Counted from the first letter of the stretch, positions 8,703 to 18,328 are shown. The stretch: DNA of 64,000 bases from Dysgonomonas sp. UBA5412 (GCA_002409595.1 DHNQ01000012.1:36849-100848), one strand, 5' to 3'. Made by a program: numbers and translations. The notes: a model not told the origin generated them from the letters alone.

Positions 8703-11700
8703 ATGTTAGAAAAGATCATACGGTTTAGTCTCAACCGCAAGCTTATCATATTGCTGTTCACTTCAGCCATATTCATTTATGGCATTTATTCCGTATTTCA
8801 TATACCTATCGGGGCTGTACCTGATATTACAAACAATCAGGTGCAGGTTATTACTACCTCAACTAACCTTTCTACGGAGGATATCGAGCAGTTTATTACT
8901 TACCCCATCGAAATGGAAATGGCTAATCTGCCAGGTGTACAGGAGATACGCTCTGTTTCCAAATTCGGACTGTCGGTAGTGACAATCGTTTTCGATGAAA
9001 GTATGGGTACTTATCTTCCCCGCCAATTGATAGCCGAAAAGATAAAAACTGCATCCGAAGTTATCCCGGAAGGCTTTGGTTCTCCTGAAATGGGGCCTAT
9101 TTCAACAGGATTGGGTGAAATCTATCAATATGTACTGGATGTAAAACCTGAATTTAAAGATAGATATTCCGTTGCAGACCTGCGCACCATACAGGACTGG
9201 ATAGTGAAACGGCAATTGTCGGGTATTCCGGGAGTAGTTGAAATCAATACATGGGGAGGCTATCTTAAACAATACGAAGTAGCTATCAATCCGTCGCGGT
9301 TGAAAGCAATGTCTATAACAACCGGTGATTTAGTTGCTGCATTGGAGAAGAACAACAGCATTGCAGGGGGCGCATATATAGAGAAGGTCAACCAAAGCTA
9401 TTTCATTCGTGGCGAAGGAAAAATCAGTTCCATTGCGGATATCGAAAATATTGTAGTCAAGAATGTAGATGGTATCCCCGTTCTTGTAAAAGACATTGCT
9501 ACAGTACGCTTTGGCAGCGCTAACCGCTTTGGAGCAATTACAGGCAATGGCGAAGGCGAAAAAGTGCTTGGGCAGATAATGATGCTCAAAGGGGCAGACT
9601 CAAAAGAAACTATCAATGCCGTAAAAGAACGTGTAGAAGAAGTGCAGAAAGTTCTGCCTGAAGGTGTATATATCAATGCATTCTTAGAACGTAGTGAGTT
9701 GGTAGCTAAAACTACTTTCACAGTTGCAGAAAACCTTATTCTGGGATGTCTGATTGTGATATTTGTGGTTGTGCTTCTGCTTGGAAATTTCCGTTCGGGG
9801 CTCGTGGTTGCATCAGTTATACCGCTTTCGCTCTTGTTCGCTATCTCTCTGATGAGGATATTTGGTATAGATGCCAACCTGATGAGTTTGGGAGCAATCG
9901 ACTTTGGTATTATTATTGACGGAGCGGTTATTATCGTGGAATTTGTTTCAGCACAAATGACGGCTAATGCTTCTAAACTTAGCAATCTGCCTATATCCGA
10001 AAGGAAAAAGGAAACAGATAGGCTAACTCTAAGTAGCTCATCTACCATGATGAATTCTGCTATCTTCGGGCAACTGATAATACTCATTGTATTTATTCCT
10101 ATATTATCATTATCAGGGGTAGAAGGAAAAATGTTCCGTCCGATGGCGCTCACTTTCAGCTTTGCACTGATAGGGGCAATGCTACTCTGTCTGACTTATG
10201 TCCCTGTTGCGTCTTCTATACTGATAAAACCACAAATTCAGAAAAGGAATGGAATAACTGTCCGTCTGATGAGATTATTTACCCGTTCTTATTTACCCGT
10301 TATCACATGGGCACTAAAGCATACAAAGAAAACATTAGCAGGGGCTGTCGGTTTACTTGTTTTGGCAATAATCATATTTTCCAGAATGGGAGGTGAGTTT
10401 ATCCCACAATTAGACGAGGGAGATTTCGTTATTCAGCCTGTCCTGAAAACCGGAACATCTTTGGCAAAAACCATTGAAACAACTACATTAATAGAAAAAA
10501 CAATACTGGATAAATTCCCCGAAGTAGAACAAATCGTTAGCCGTATCGGTGCAGCTGAAGTTCCTACCGATCCTATGTCTATGGAAGAAAGCGATATCAT
10601 CGTGAAAGTAAAACCGAAAAGTGAATGGGTTTCGGCAAGTTCGAAAGATGAATTGGCAGACAAGATAAAAGAAGAACTGGAAGCTACTATTCCAAACATG
10701 GAAATCGAATTTACGCAACCTATCGAAATGCGTTTCAATGAGCTTATCTCGGGGACACGTTCCGATGTGGCTATCAAGATTTTCGGAGAAGATTTAGGTG
10801 TGTTGGCTGATAAAGCCGAACAGATAAAACATGCAATATCCCATGTGGAAGGGGCTGCCGATATCATCGTGGAAAAGATAGACGGACTGCCGCAAATGAC
10901 TGTCGAATACAACCGTACACGTATTGCGCAGTATGGACTGAATATATCGGATATAAACGATATTGTAGCATTGTCTTTTGCCGGAACAACCGTCGGAAAT
11001 GTATTTGAAGGAGAGCGCCGTTTCGATTTAGTGATTCGTCTGGAAGAAAATTTGCGGAATGATATCGACGATTTACGAAATCTCTATGTGCCGCTTCCAA
11101 GTGGCGGGCAGATTCCTTTGCGTGAACTGGCTAAAGTGGAATATACCGAAGGCCCTGCCAAAATATCGCGCGACGATACCAAACGCCGTGTAGTAATAGG
11201 GGTAAATGTACGCGGCCGAGATATGGAAAGTGTGGTAAAAGAAGTTTCGGCAATTATTGACGAGCAAATTAATCTTCCTCCGGGATACTATGTGACTTAT
11301 GGCGGGCAGTTCGAGAACTTGCAGAATGCGAAAAACCGTCTGATGATAGCCGTCCCCGTCGCATTATGTCTCATATTTATTCTTTTATATTTTGCCTTTG
11401 GCTCAATGAGAGAAACACTGCTTGTTTTCACAGCTATACCGCTCTCCGCTGTGGGAGGAGTGTTATTGCTCTGGATGAGAGGTATGCCTTTCAGTATTTC
11501 GGCAGGGGTAGGCTTTATAGCTCTATTTGGTATTGCTGTATTGAACGGAATTGTACTAGTGGAACACCTGAAAGAATTAAAACACAGGGGAATGAAAAAT
11601 GTAGATGAACTAATTCTGAAAGGTACTACCGACAGGCTCCGTCCTGTTACGCTGACAGCCGCCGCCGCCGCGCTCGGCTTCCTTCCTATGGCTATTTCGT

Positions 11701-11846
11701 CTTCGGCAGGTGCGGAGGTACAGCGTCCTCTGGCAACGGTGGTTATTGGAGGATTATTTACAGCAACCCTTCTTACAATGGTGGTTTTGCCTATTTTATT
11801 TAAAATGTTTGACAAAAATCTGACTCAGGATGAAGAAGATATTTAA
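8703..11846 (+). CDS. CusA/CzcA-family heavy-metal RND efflux permease
   Basis: A 1047-residue inner-membrane proton-driven pump with the RND layout: TM1, a large periplasmic domain, TM2-6, a second periplasmic domain, then TM8-12. The TM4 proton-relay motif DFGIIIDGAVIIVE (~residues 399-412) is the hallmark of the heavy-metal (HME) group. The periplasmic motif AEVPTDPMSMEESDI is also typical of CzcA/CnrA relatives. The metal (Cu, Zn, Co, Ni, Cd) cannot be fixed by eye. The channel gene overlaps its 3' end by 17 bases. Confidence 0.93.
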   Translation: MLEKIIRFSLNRKLIILLFTSAIFIYGIYSVFHIPIGAVPDITNNQVQVITTSTNLSTEDIEQFITYPIEMEMANLPGVQEIRSVSKFGLSVVTIVFDESMGTYLPRQLIAEKIKTASEVIPEGFGSPEMGPISTGLGEIYQYVLDVKPEFKDRYSVADLRTIQDWIVKRQLSGIPGVVEINTWGGYLKQYEVAINPSRLKAMSITTGDLVAALEKNNSIAGGAYIEKVNQSYFIRGEGKISSIADIENIVVKNVDGIPVLVKDIATVRFGSANRFGAITGNGEGEKVLGQIMMLKGADSKETINAVKERVEEVQKVLPEGVYINAFLERSELVAKTTFTVAENLILGCLIVIFVVVLLLGNFRSGLVVASVIPLSLLFAISLMRIFGIDANLMSLGAIDFGIIIDGAVIIVEFVSAQMTANASKLSNLPISERKKETDRLTLSSSSTMMNSAIFGQLIILIVFIPILSLSGVEGKMFRPMALTFSFALIGAMLLCLTYVPVASSILIKPQIQKRNGITVRLMRLFTRSYLPVITWALKHTKKTLAGAVGLLVLAIIIFSRMGGEFIPQLDEGDFVIQPVLKTGTSLAKTIETTTLIEKTILDKFPEVEQIVSRIGAAEVPTDPMSMEESDIIVKVKPKSEWVSASSKDELADKIKEELEATIPNMEIEFTQPIEMRFNELISGTRSDVAIKIFGEDLGVLADKAEQIKHAISHVEGAADIIVEKIDGLPQMTVEYNRTRIAQYGLNISDINDIVALSFAGTTVGNVFEGERRFDLVIRLEENLRNDIDDLRNLYVPLPSGGQIPLRELAKVEYTEGPAKISRDDTKRRVVIGVNVRGRDMESVVKEVSAIIDEQINLPPGYYVTYGGQFENLQNAKNRLMIAVPVALCLIFILLYFAFGSMRETLLVFTAIPLSAVGGVLLLWMRGMPFSISAGVGFIALFGIAVLNGIVLVEHLKELKHRGMKNVDELILKGTTDRLRPVTLTAAAAALGFLPMAISSSAGAEVQRPLATVVIGGLFTATLLTMVVLPILFKMFDKNLTQDEEDI

Positions 11847-13032
11847 AAATATATGGTTCATATCTCTATTGGCATTTAGCTCGGTAGTTTGTTCGCAAAA
11901 CAACCCTGAGCTGGACAGACTGATAGAGGCGGCACTAGCCAATAATAAGGAGTTAAGTTCATATCAATTACAGACGCAGGCTTCTAAGGCTAACATTAAT
12001 ACAGCCTTTGATTTTGATAAAACAACTATTTATTACGGATATGATGAAAATAATGTCGCACCCAATGACAAGGCTTTAAGGGTATTTGGTATTGAGCAAA
12101 CATTTTCATTCCCTACTGTTTATGGTGCTCAAAAGAAAGTATATAAATCGCAGTGGGAACAGAATAAAGCTTTGTATGAGATACAAAGGAATAAGCTGAC
12201 TCTTGCTATATCCCTTGTGTATGAGCAGATTGTTTATACGCAAAATAAAGAGGTGTTATATACACAACTGGACAGCCTTTATTCCGCTTTTTCGAAGGCA
12301 GGAAGCCGTAAGTTTGAGTTGGGCGAATCCAATTATCTGGAAAAAATTACAGCAGAAGCCAAATCGAAACAGATTTATACAACACTGGTTCAACTAAAAA
12401 GCCAGAGACAGGCTTTATATGAACAACTGAAATCACTGGTGCAAAGTGAGGAAGACTTTCAGGTATCTAACAATCAGCTGAATCTGTTGTATCTCGAAAA
12501 TGTCAGTATAGGCAAGGAATTACAAAAAAATTATATGGAGACTATCAGCAACACTTATTCTTCCCAGTTGAAATTACAGAATCAGAACTGGCTGCCCGAC
12601 CTGAGTGTTGAATTGTTCACAGGAACAAATAAAGGTCTGGGGTACAGACAAAACGGTTTTCAGATAGGAGTAGCTATCCCCTTATTCTTTAGCGGCAATA
12701 TATCGAAGAAAAAAACGGCTAAGCTGGAACAGCAAAGCTGGGAGGCTATGCGCAGTAACCATGAGATACAGATGGAAAGTTTCTATATGCAAAAGCAGGC
12801 AGAACTGAATCAGCATAAGGAAATGATTAAATATTACACCGAGAACGGTCAAAAGCTCTCGAAAGAAATTATAAAGACCGCCGATATGAGTTATAAAAAT
12901 GGCGAGATAGACTTCTTTCAATATATTCAGAGTATGGAGAATGCTATCAGTATAGAATCCGATTATCTAGATAACGTCCTTTCTTACAATAAGTCCTATT
13001 TAGAGTTACATTACTTCAATTTTAACGAATAA
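11830..13032 (+). CDS. TolC-family outer-membrane channel of metal efflux
   Basis: A 400-residue protein with a signal peptide ending near VVCSQN and long heptad-rich helices with the TolC/OEP pattern (LQTQASKANINTAF, QNKALYEIQRNKLTLAISLVYEQIVY). It would form the outer-membrane exit duct for the RND pump. It starts inside the end of the pump gene and is followed 3 bp later by the adaptor, so the three are translated from one message. Confidence 0.85.
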   Translation: MKKIFKNIWFISLLAFSSVVCSQNNPELDRLIEAALANNKELSSYQLQTQASKANINTAFDFDKTTIYYGYDENNVAPNDKALRVFGIEQTFSFPTVYGAQKKVYKSQWEQNKALYEIQRNKLTLAISLVYEQIVYTQNKEVLYTQLDSLYSAFSKAGSRKFELGESNYLEKITAEAKSKQIYTTLVQLKSQRQALYEQLKSLVQSEEDFQVSNNQLNLLYLENVSIGKELQKNYMETISNTYSSQLKLQNQNWLPDLSVELFTGTNKGLGYRQNGFQIGVAIPLFFSGNISKKKTAKLEQQSWEAMRSNHEIQMESFYMQKQAELNQHKEMIKYYTENGQKLSKEIIKTADMSYKNGEIDFFQYIQSMENAISIESDYLDNVLSYNKSYLELHYFNFNE

Positions 13033-13035
13033 GCG

Positions 13036-14169
13036 ATGAAAAGATATTCATATATATTATTTGTGTTGGCAATTGGTTTTTTAAGTTCCTGTGGAGGAGA
13101 AAACAAACCTTCGGAGGGGGAAAACGCCAAACAGGAAGATGCCTCTTTAGTAGAGATTACACTAGAGCAATTCAACTCTATGAAAATGGAGATTAGCCCT
13201 TTGCTGGAAAGAAAATTCGATAATACGGTAAAAGCCTCGGGTAAAATAGATGTACCGCCTAAAAACAGGGCGAAAGTGACCTCTTTTGTCGGTGGATATG
13301 TCAAATCTATATCTTTGCTTGTAGGCGATAAGATTGCTAAAGGACAACCACTACTTACTCTCGAAAGCCCTGAATATATTGACCTTCAACAGTCATATCT
13401 CGAAATAGCAGGTCAGATGGAATATCTGAAATCGGAATACGAAAGACAAAAGACTCTTTTCGATGAAAAGATATCTTCACAAAAGAAATACCTTGAAGCC
13501 GAAAGCGATTATAAACGGGCGAAAGCCACATATGAAAGTCTCCGTCAGAAACTGAATATGCTCCGTATCAATCCGTCGCAGGTGGAGCAAGGCAAATTTT
13601 CATCATACATTACGGTCTATTCTCCTATTTCGGGAGATATTACAGCAATCAATGCGAATGTCGGCATGGCTATTTCTCCTGTCGATGTGATTATGGAAAT
13701 CGTCGAAACACAGGCCATGCATCTCGAACTAGCTGTATTCGAAAAAGATATATTCAACCTGAAAAACGGGCAAAAGATAAAGTTTATCGTTCCCCAAGTT
13801 AGTTCTGAAGAGTTTGAAGCAAAAGTTTCACAGATTGGAAAATCAGTAGGAGGGAACGACCGTGTTATTAATGTTTATGCCTCTTTAGATATAAATACAA
13901 AGCAAAAACTATTGACAGGAATGTTTGTCGAAGCCCAGCTTGTAGCAGACTCACGTAATGCATTGAGCGTTCCTTTCGATGCTGTCACAACGGAAGAAGG
14001 TAATAACTTCCTATTAGTTCTGGAATCGGAAAAAGAAGGTGTTTATACTTTTCGCAAGACTTTAGTAAAGACCGGAGAGCGTAACGGTGATTGGATAGAA
14101 ATCATTCTCAATGATAATCTTAACGATAATACTAAAGTTTTGTCTAAGGGTGTTTATGATGTGATGTGA
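13036..14169 (+). CDS. RND periplasmic adaptor (membrane fusion protein), lipoprotein
   Basis: A 377-residue CusB/CzcB-like adaptor. The lipobox LSSC at about residues 16-20 indicates a lipid-anchored protein. Next come a barrel-sandwich/lipoyl half (VTSFVGGYVKSISLLVGDKIAKGQPLLTLESPEY), a coiled-coil hairpin (~120-180), the second lipoyl half (ITVYSPISGDITAINANVGMAI) and a C-terminal beta-barrel. It links the inner-membrane pump to the TolC-like channel and closes the operon. Confidence 0.9.
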   Translation: MKRYSYILFVLAIGFLSSCGGENKPSEGENAKQEDASLVEITLEQFNSMKMEISPLLERKFDNTVKASGKIDVPPKNRAKVTSFVGGYVKSISLLVGDKIAKGQPLLTLESPEYIDLQQSYLEIAGQMEYLKSEYERQKTLFDEKISSQKKYLEAESDYKRAKATYESLRQKLNMLRINPSQVEQGKFSSYITVYSPISGDITAINANVGMAISPVDVIMEIVETQAMHLELAVFEKDIFNLKNGQKIKFIVPQVSSEEFEAKVSQIGKSVGGNDRVINVYASLDINTKQKLLTGMFVEAQLVADSRNALSVPFDAVTTEEGNNFLLVLESEKEGVYTFRKTLVKTGERNGDWIEIILNDNLNDNTKVLSKGVYDVM

Positions 14170-14259
14170 AATTATCTCTAAATTATTTATCATATTTTCT
14201 TAAAATAATTTGCGTATCTCATAAGAATAGAAGCGGCGAGATTTTATCCCGCCGTCAAC

Positions 14260-14628
14260 TTATTTATCATTCCCCCAAGCATACCAGCTATCTCGATAGT
14301 TATCCTTACCCAATAGGTTAAATACTCCCGACAGTCCACTGTTATCGGCATATTTTTTGGCTTCCAATATTGTGTCGAACTCGCCCAATCTCTTAAAGCC
14401 AATGAATAGTACATATTTTTCAGCTTTCTTGTTTAGCCACTCATCTCGACGTCTACGGCACTGCTCCAGAGTGGAGGCAACTGTACTATATAAATCCCCA
14501 TCTGTGTGCCTGTAATCGTATTGAAAATAGGTTTGTTTCGGACGGTGGGCAGGGCGAAATGTTGTATAATTCTCTGTTCCCGCTTCGCATACGGAACAAC
14601 CCTTATCGTTGATTGATTTTGTTTTCAT
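14260..14628 (-). CDS. DUF3873-family ICE protein
   Basis: A 122-residue protein. The N-terminal half (GCSVCEAGTENYTTF, QYDYRHTDGDLYSTVASTLEQCR) matches the DUF3873 family found in Bacteroidetes conjugative transposons. The C-terminal half (LFIGFKRLGEFDTILEAKKYADN) looks like a separate small domain, so this copy is longer than the typical family member. No function is known. It is transcribed leftward, last in the PcfK/PcfJ gene set. Confidence 0.65.
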   Translation of the reverse strand: MKTKSINDKGCSVCEAGTENYTTFRPAHRPKQTYFQYDYRHTDGDLYSTVASTLEQCRRRRDEWLNKKAEKYVLFIGFKRLGEFDTILEAKKYADNSGLSGVFNLLGKDNYRDSWYAWGNDK

Positions 14629-14728
14629 ATCTGTTGGTTTTTAGCTATTCATTTCGTCTTTTATATTTTTTGTAAGTTTTTCGTAATCACCATTTTGGAG
14701 CATACCTACTGGAAAATCCAGTTCAGAT

Positions 14729-15198
14729 TGACCCCTTAAACCAAACGAATTTGACCCCTTGCTCCAAAATAAGGTTGACCCTTCTAAGCAAAATAAAAAT
14801 GACCCCATTGAAATGTATGTCAACATAGACTTTTACATAATTCCATAATACAGATTACAGGGAAGGAAAAGAAAACTGAATGAACGAAATAAAGAATTGC
14901 CTAAGTCCTTTTTTAAGAAATATACAAAGGTACATTCCAACGATAGAACGCCAACACCAAGCCGCAAGCGGTTTATAGAAATTTCTTCCTTTCGTGCCGA
15001 AAGAGTAAATTTCCATAAAGTGTTGTCTTATCTATCGTTTCCATGAATGAAATGTATATCAATTAAAAAAAGAAAAAATAATGGTGTATTCGCCTAAGGA
15101 TGGTATTCCAAAATAAAATGACCCCACTTATTAAGGTGCTTTGGGGGGCAAAATTAAATAATTTTCAGGGGTCAAACCTGTTTTGGTTTACGGGGTCA
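14729..15198. mobile_element. Transposase-less element with IS21-type multiple terminal repeats
   Basis: The left end has four copies of TGACCC(C) at 14729, 14752, 14776 and 14800, spaced 23-24 bp. The right end has inverted copies GGGG(T/G)CA at 15144, 15168 and 15192, spaced 24 bp. Regular 24-bp arrays of this kind are the transposase-binding ends of IS21-family elements. The ~300 bp between them hold no istA or istB gene, so this is a MITE-like derivative that would need a transposase from elsewhere. It also carries an extra forward TGACCCC at 15119. Confidence 0.6.
14934..15048. other. Strong nested stem-loop inside the IS21-end element
   Basis: Nested pairings: ATTC 14934-14937 with GAAT 15045-15048; ACGATAGA 14940-14947 with TCTATCGT 15031-15038; CAACAC 14952-14957 with GTGTTG 15020-15025; TTTATaGAAATTT 14972-14984 with AAATTTCcATAAA 15007-15019; CTTTCG 14989-14994 with CGAAAG 14998-15003. 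A side hairpin (CCGCAAGCGG) sits at 14962-14971. The whole is a ~115-nt branched foldback. It could be a structured RNA or a single-strand DNA recombination site; the function is unknown. Confidence 0.6.
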
Positions 15199-15433
15199 AC
15201 ACATATTGGGTTTTCCACCTACTTCGGTATGAAAATTTATATCGGTTAAACGGTATTCTATCAAAGCGCATTGATAGCCGTTTTTTTCCTTCCGATACAT
15301 TCGGTGTGTATCAATGAGTTGCAATAGTTCTACATATAGGATGAAATAACCATTCATTGAATTAAGTTTTTTCATTGTATCCATATCTTTTTCTCTTAGT
15401 TTTATTTCTTTCATGATGTTGTTTTTTAGATTG

Positions 15434-16708
15434 TTATGCCACTAATCGCTCCTCTATTTGAGATATATTATTCTCAACAAGATTGATTATTTGATTGTGG
15501 TACTCTGTATTCTTGTTGCATATTCCCCTTGATTGGATAACCTTTAATTGAGATAAGGATATTTCGATTGTCTCAATTCGTTTACCATCAATGGTTGCAG
15601 ATAATATCAATGAATCTTCTTTTGAGTAGTAGCTACCAACACAATGGTGCATCATCTTTCCTTCGGTTATAATTTCCGCTACACTTTCCAATACTCGGAT
15701 ATTGATTTGTCCATCAGAGAAAATAAGTCCAAAGAATTTGGCTTTTACCTCTCTGAAAGCATCTTCTTTATCAAGGTGCTTCTGTATCTCTTGTTCGGTT
15801 TCTACTTTCGCTTTTTTAGCCATATATCTATCATGTTCCGCTTTTAGGTTGCTCGGGCAAACGTATTTAGCATTGTGTAGGTCTTTGCCGAAGAATTGTA
15901 AAAAGTCGATATAGTCGCACCACATAGTTGCATCTTTGATTTTATACCCATTACGCATACAAATTCGGATGGATGCCCAATAGTTGCCTATATATCTGCT
16001 CCAACCCATATCAAATATTCGTTTTAGAATCTTGGTCTGTTTTGCTTTTATAAGTGTTTCAGCTCTACTATCGGTTAATAGAATGCGAAATAAATCCAAC
16101 GGTTTTTGTTTGTACAAACTCTTTTTATATCCTGTTCTTTTGAGTTCTGGTATTAGTTTTTGTCTTGGATAAATGACATCTGTGAAAATTCGATTGTATA
16201 TATCGTTCTCTTGTCGTAACTCTAAAGAGGTGTGGTGTATCCATGCGTCATAATACATCGTCCCCATTGTTTGGCGAAGTTTGGCAAATGTGCAGTATTT
16301 TCCATTAGGAGCAATCCATCGTTGCATTACTTCGGAATGTTCATACTCGGGTAATTTTCCTACTCTTGCCGTACATTTTACCATGATTGACCGCACTACC
16401 TGATAACCCTCGCAAGCAGTTATTATAGTCATGTAGTAATTGGTTCTAAATACCCGTTTATTTGTTGTTTTTACTACTAATTTGGAGTTACAGTTTGGAC
16501 AATTACAGTCTGTAAGGGTATCAACTAAATGACCTACGCCTTGCCACGAATGACAGCACTTAGTGCAGGTAATTTTCCCTTTGTCGTTTCTTCGTCCGAT
16601 ATGTTCGATAACGTTGTTTTTACTCCATTCGATTTGTTCATTGGTAAGAACAGGTAATTTTTTACTTGCGTCTACCACTTGTTTTTGAAATTTATTTTTT
16701 GGTTTCAT
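15434..16708 (-). CDS. PcfJ-like protein
   Basis: A 424-residue protein of the PcfJ-like family. It has a zinc-ribbon-like pattern near the N-terminus (CTKCCHSWQGVGHLVDTL..CNCPNCNSKL) and a conserved C-terminal core with MMHHCVGSYYSKEDSLIL and IETIEISL. PcfJ proteins occur on conjugative elements but their biochemical role is not known. It is transcribed leftward 20 bp after the 3' end of the split pcfK gene; loss of pcfK integrity probably also affects its transcription. Confidence 0.75.
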   Translation of the reverse strand: MKPKNKFQKQVVDASKKLPVLTNEQIEWSKNNVIEHIGRRNDKGKITCTKCCHSWQGVGHLVDTLTDCNCPNCNSKLVVKTTNKRVFRTNYYMTIITACEGYQVVRSIMVKCTARVGKLPEYEHSEVMQRWIAPNGKYCTFAKLRQTMGTMYYDAWIHHTSLELRQENDIYNRIFTDVIYPRQKLIPELKRTGYKKSLYKQKPLDLFRILLTDSRAETLIKAKQTKILKRIFDMGWSRYIGNYWASIRICMRNGYKIKDATMWCDYIDFLQFFGKDLHNAKYVCPSNLKAEHDRYMAKKAKVETEQEIQKHLDKEDAFREVKAKFFGLIFSDGQINIRVLESVAEIITEGKMMHHCVGSYYSKEDSLILSATIDGKRIETIEISLSQLKVIQSRGICNKNTEYHNQIINLVENNISQIEERLVA

Positions 16709-16727
16709 ACTGATAATATTTAGATTC

Positions 16728-16937
16728 TTAGAATAAGCTTAATTGATTAGTAGATTGGGGTTGCTTGTTAGAAGTGGTTTTTTTCTTTACTTTCAACATT
16801 CTGTTATAGGCTTCATTTTCGGCTCGTTGCAAAGCTTCTTTTCGTGCTTCTTCTTTTTCTTCCTCTGTGAGTTCTACTATGTGATTGACTACGATATGAC
16901 CTCTAATCGGCTTGCCTACTTCGATGTCAATTTCATC
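16728..16937 (-). pseudogene. PcfK-like gene, 3' fragment
   Basis: Encodes DEIDIEVGKPIRGHIVVNH followed by an acidic/basic helix and the C-terminus NQLSLF, i.e. the second half (69 residues) of a PcfK-like protein. The first half lies 3.5 kb away at 20421-20627, on the other side of the RIT element. The halves together give 138 residues, about the usual PcfK length. The few codons upstream of 16937 belong to the inserted palindrome. Confidence 0.8.
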
Positions 16938-16966
16938 GTAAAAAACCAAACGTTTGGTTTATTACG
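16937..16966. repeat. 30-bp palindrome at the left RIT end
   Basis: A near-perfect inverted repeat centred between 16951 and 16952, with an 18-bp perfect core AAACCAAACGTTTGGTTT and outer arms ending CGTAA/TTACG. It lies between the broken pcfK codon and the left terminal inverted repeat. The right end of the element has no equivalent. Confidence 0.8.
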
Positions 16967-16994
16967 ATTATCCTAACCTTTATAAAAACCTCAC
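16966..16994. repeat. RIT left terminal inverted repeat
   Basis: Begins GATTATCCTAACCTTTATAA and matches the reverse complement of 20392-20420 over 29 bp with a single mismatch (position 16992). Confidence 0.9.
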
Positions 16995-17092
16995 TTCTCT
17001 ACCCAATACGCTGTAAATCAGATATTCCTATTTTTATTAGTAAGGATAAAACAATATACATTTGTGTGTAGTATTTAATTAATTGTAATCAT

Positions 17093-18328
17093 ATGAATGT
17101 AAAAAAACTATCAGAAAGACTTGCTTTGTTGATTTCACATCTTATGTCACATAAATATTCTGATTGCTATATCGGAAAGTACAAATTTGTGTCAAAGCTC
17201 ATTGTTGAAAATCTTATGGAGCATTCAAAATTGGATGATAATTTCTTTGAAAGGATCTACCATCTACTAGAACAACGATCAGTGTCGAAATCAACACTCT
17301 ACGAGCACCAATGTATTCTTAGAGGTATCAGGAGCTATATCGTTCTTGGTGAGTATCCTAATAGAGGACGGAAAAGTCGTTTTCTTAAGGAAGAGCGCTA
17401 TAAGTTCCTTTCTCCTGAATTCCAATCTATTATTGATTATTATGTAAATCATTCTCAGGGGAGGAAGAAAGAGACGGCAATCTACAGGGAAAGAATGATG
17501 GGAATAATATTTTTAACACATTTGCAAAGCGAAGGATGTATGACTATCTCTGATGTATCAGAAGCATCTGTATTATCTTTTTTTTATTCTGGAGGGGAAA
17601 TTGTACGTGAGGCAACTTACAAGGGACATATTCTGGCTGTGCTTAAAATCAATCAGAATAGAGATGAAATTTTCAGAAGGTTGATTAGTTTTCTGCCAAA
17701 TCCGCCAAGACGGAGAAAAAACATCCAATATCTTACGGATGAAGAAATGTCAAGAATAAAAGAGGCACTAAGTGAAAAGGACAACGATCTAACACTACGA
17801 GATAAAGCTATCGGCACAATCGCAATGTATACTGGACTTCGTAGTTGCGATATAGCCGCATTAGGGATTGAAAACATAGATTGGAACAATGATTTAATAA
17901 TTCTGTCACAACAAAAGACTGGAAATAGTCTCCGATTACCACTCATGCCTACAGTAGGCAATGCTATTTTTGAGTATATTCTCAAAGAAAGGCCTCCAGA
18001 AACAACTATCAAAACCATATTTGTACATAAAAAATGGCCGTACTCTGGTCTTACCCGTCAAAGCATGTACAGTATCTCGGATAAAATAATGGAAGCAGCA
18101 GATATTCGGCGAAATACTGGAGACAGAAAAGGATTTCATCTTTTCCGCCATCATCTCGCGACAAAAATGCTGGGTAACGATGTCCCACGTCCCGTAGTAT
18201 CAGCAACCTTAGGACATTCTTCTCCTGAGTCTTTGAGTATTTACCTAAATGCAGACTTTATCCATTTGAAAGAGTTCGCACTTAGCATTGAAGAATATCC
18301 TATGGATGAAAAATTGTTTACCTTATGA
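17093..18328 (+). CDS. RIT tyrosine recombinase A
   Basis: A 411-residue tyrosine recombinase. The catalytic residues are all present: Arg in TGLRSCD, Lys in QQKTG, HxxR in HLFRHH, His in LGHSS and Tyr in LSIYLNAD. The N-terminal ~170 residues form a core-binding region. Its stop overlaps the start of the second recombinase (ATGA), so the three are translationally coupled. It presumably acts with the other two on the element ends; the division of labour among RIT recombinases is not established. Confidence 0.88.
   Translation: MNVKKLSERLALLISHLMSHKYSDCYIGKYKFVSKLIVENLMEHSKLDDNFFERIYHLLEQRSVSKSTLYEHQCILRGIRSYIVLGEYPNRGRKSRFLKEERYKFLSPEFQSIIDYYVNHSQGRKKETAIYRERMMGIIFLTHLQSEGCMTISDVSEASVLSFFYSGGEIVREATYKGHILAVLKINQNRDEIFRRLISFLPNPPRRRKNIQYLTDEEMSRIKEALSEKDNDLTLRDKAIGTIAMYTGLRSCDIAALGIENIDWNNDLIILSQQKTGNSLRLPLMPTVGNAIFEYILKERPPETTIKTIFVHKKWPYSGLTRQSMYSISDKIMEAADIRRNTGDRKGFHLFRHHLATKMLGNDVPRPVVSATLGHSSPESLSIYLNADFIHLKEFALSIEEYPMDEKLFTL

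Larger units (their letters stand above)
14641..15414 (-). pseudogene. Small ICE gene split by an IS21-end element
   Basis: The 5' part (15414 down to about 15203) encodes MKEIKLREKDMDTMKKLNS... to ...NFHTEVGGKPNM, then runs into an element end and stops. The 3' part (about 14726 down to 14641) encodes ELDFPVGMLQNGDYEKLTKN... to the stop. The two halves can be joined in frame into a protein of about 95 residues, which is why I read them as one interrupted gene. I see no clear target-site duplication, so a few bases may have been lost or added. The function is unknown. Confidence 0.55.

Noticed and set aside
9398..10153. Long minus-strand frame opposite the RND pump
   Set aside because: It is a shadow frame of a well-supported gene with no ribosome site or family features.
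14641..14826. A 61-residue independent protein
   Set aside because: Its first ~34 codons lie in the repeat end of the mobile element; only the last part belongs to the split gene.
14729..15198. 24-bp spaced TGACCCC motifs as a CRISPR or iteron array
   Set aside because: The two arrays are in opposite orientation at the ends of one unit, as in IS21-type terminal repeats; the sequences between motifs do not behave as spacers and there is no replication gene.
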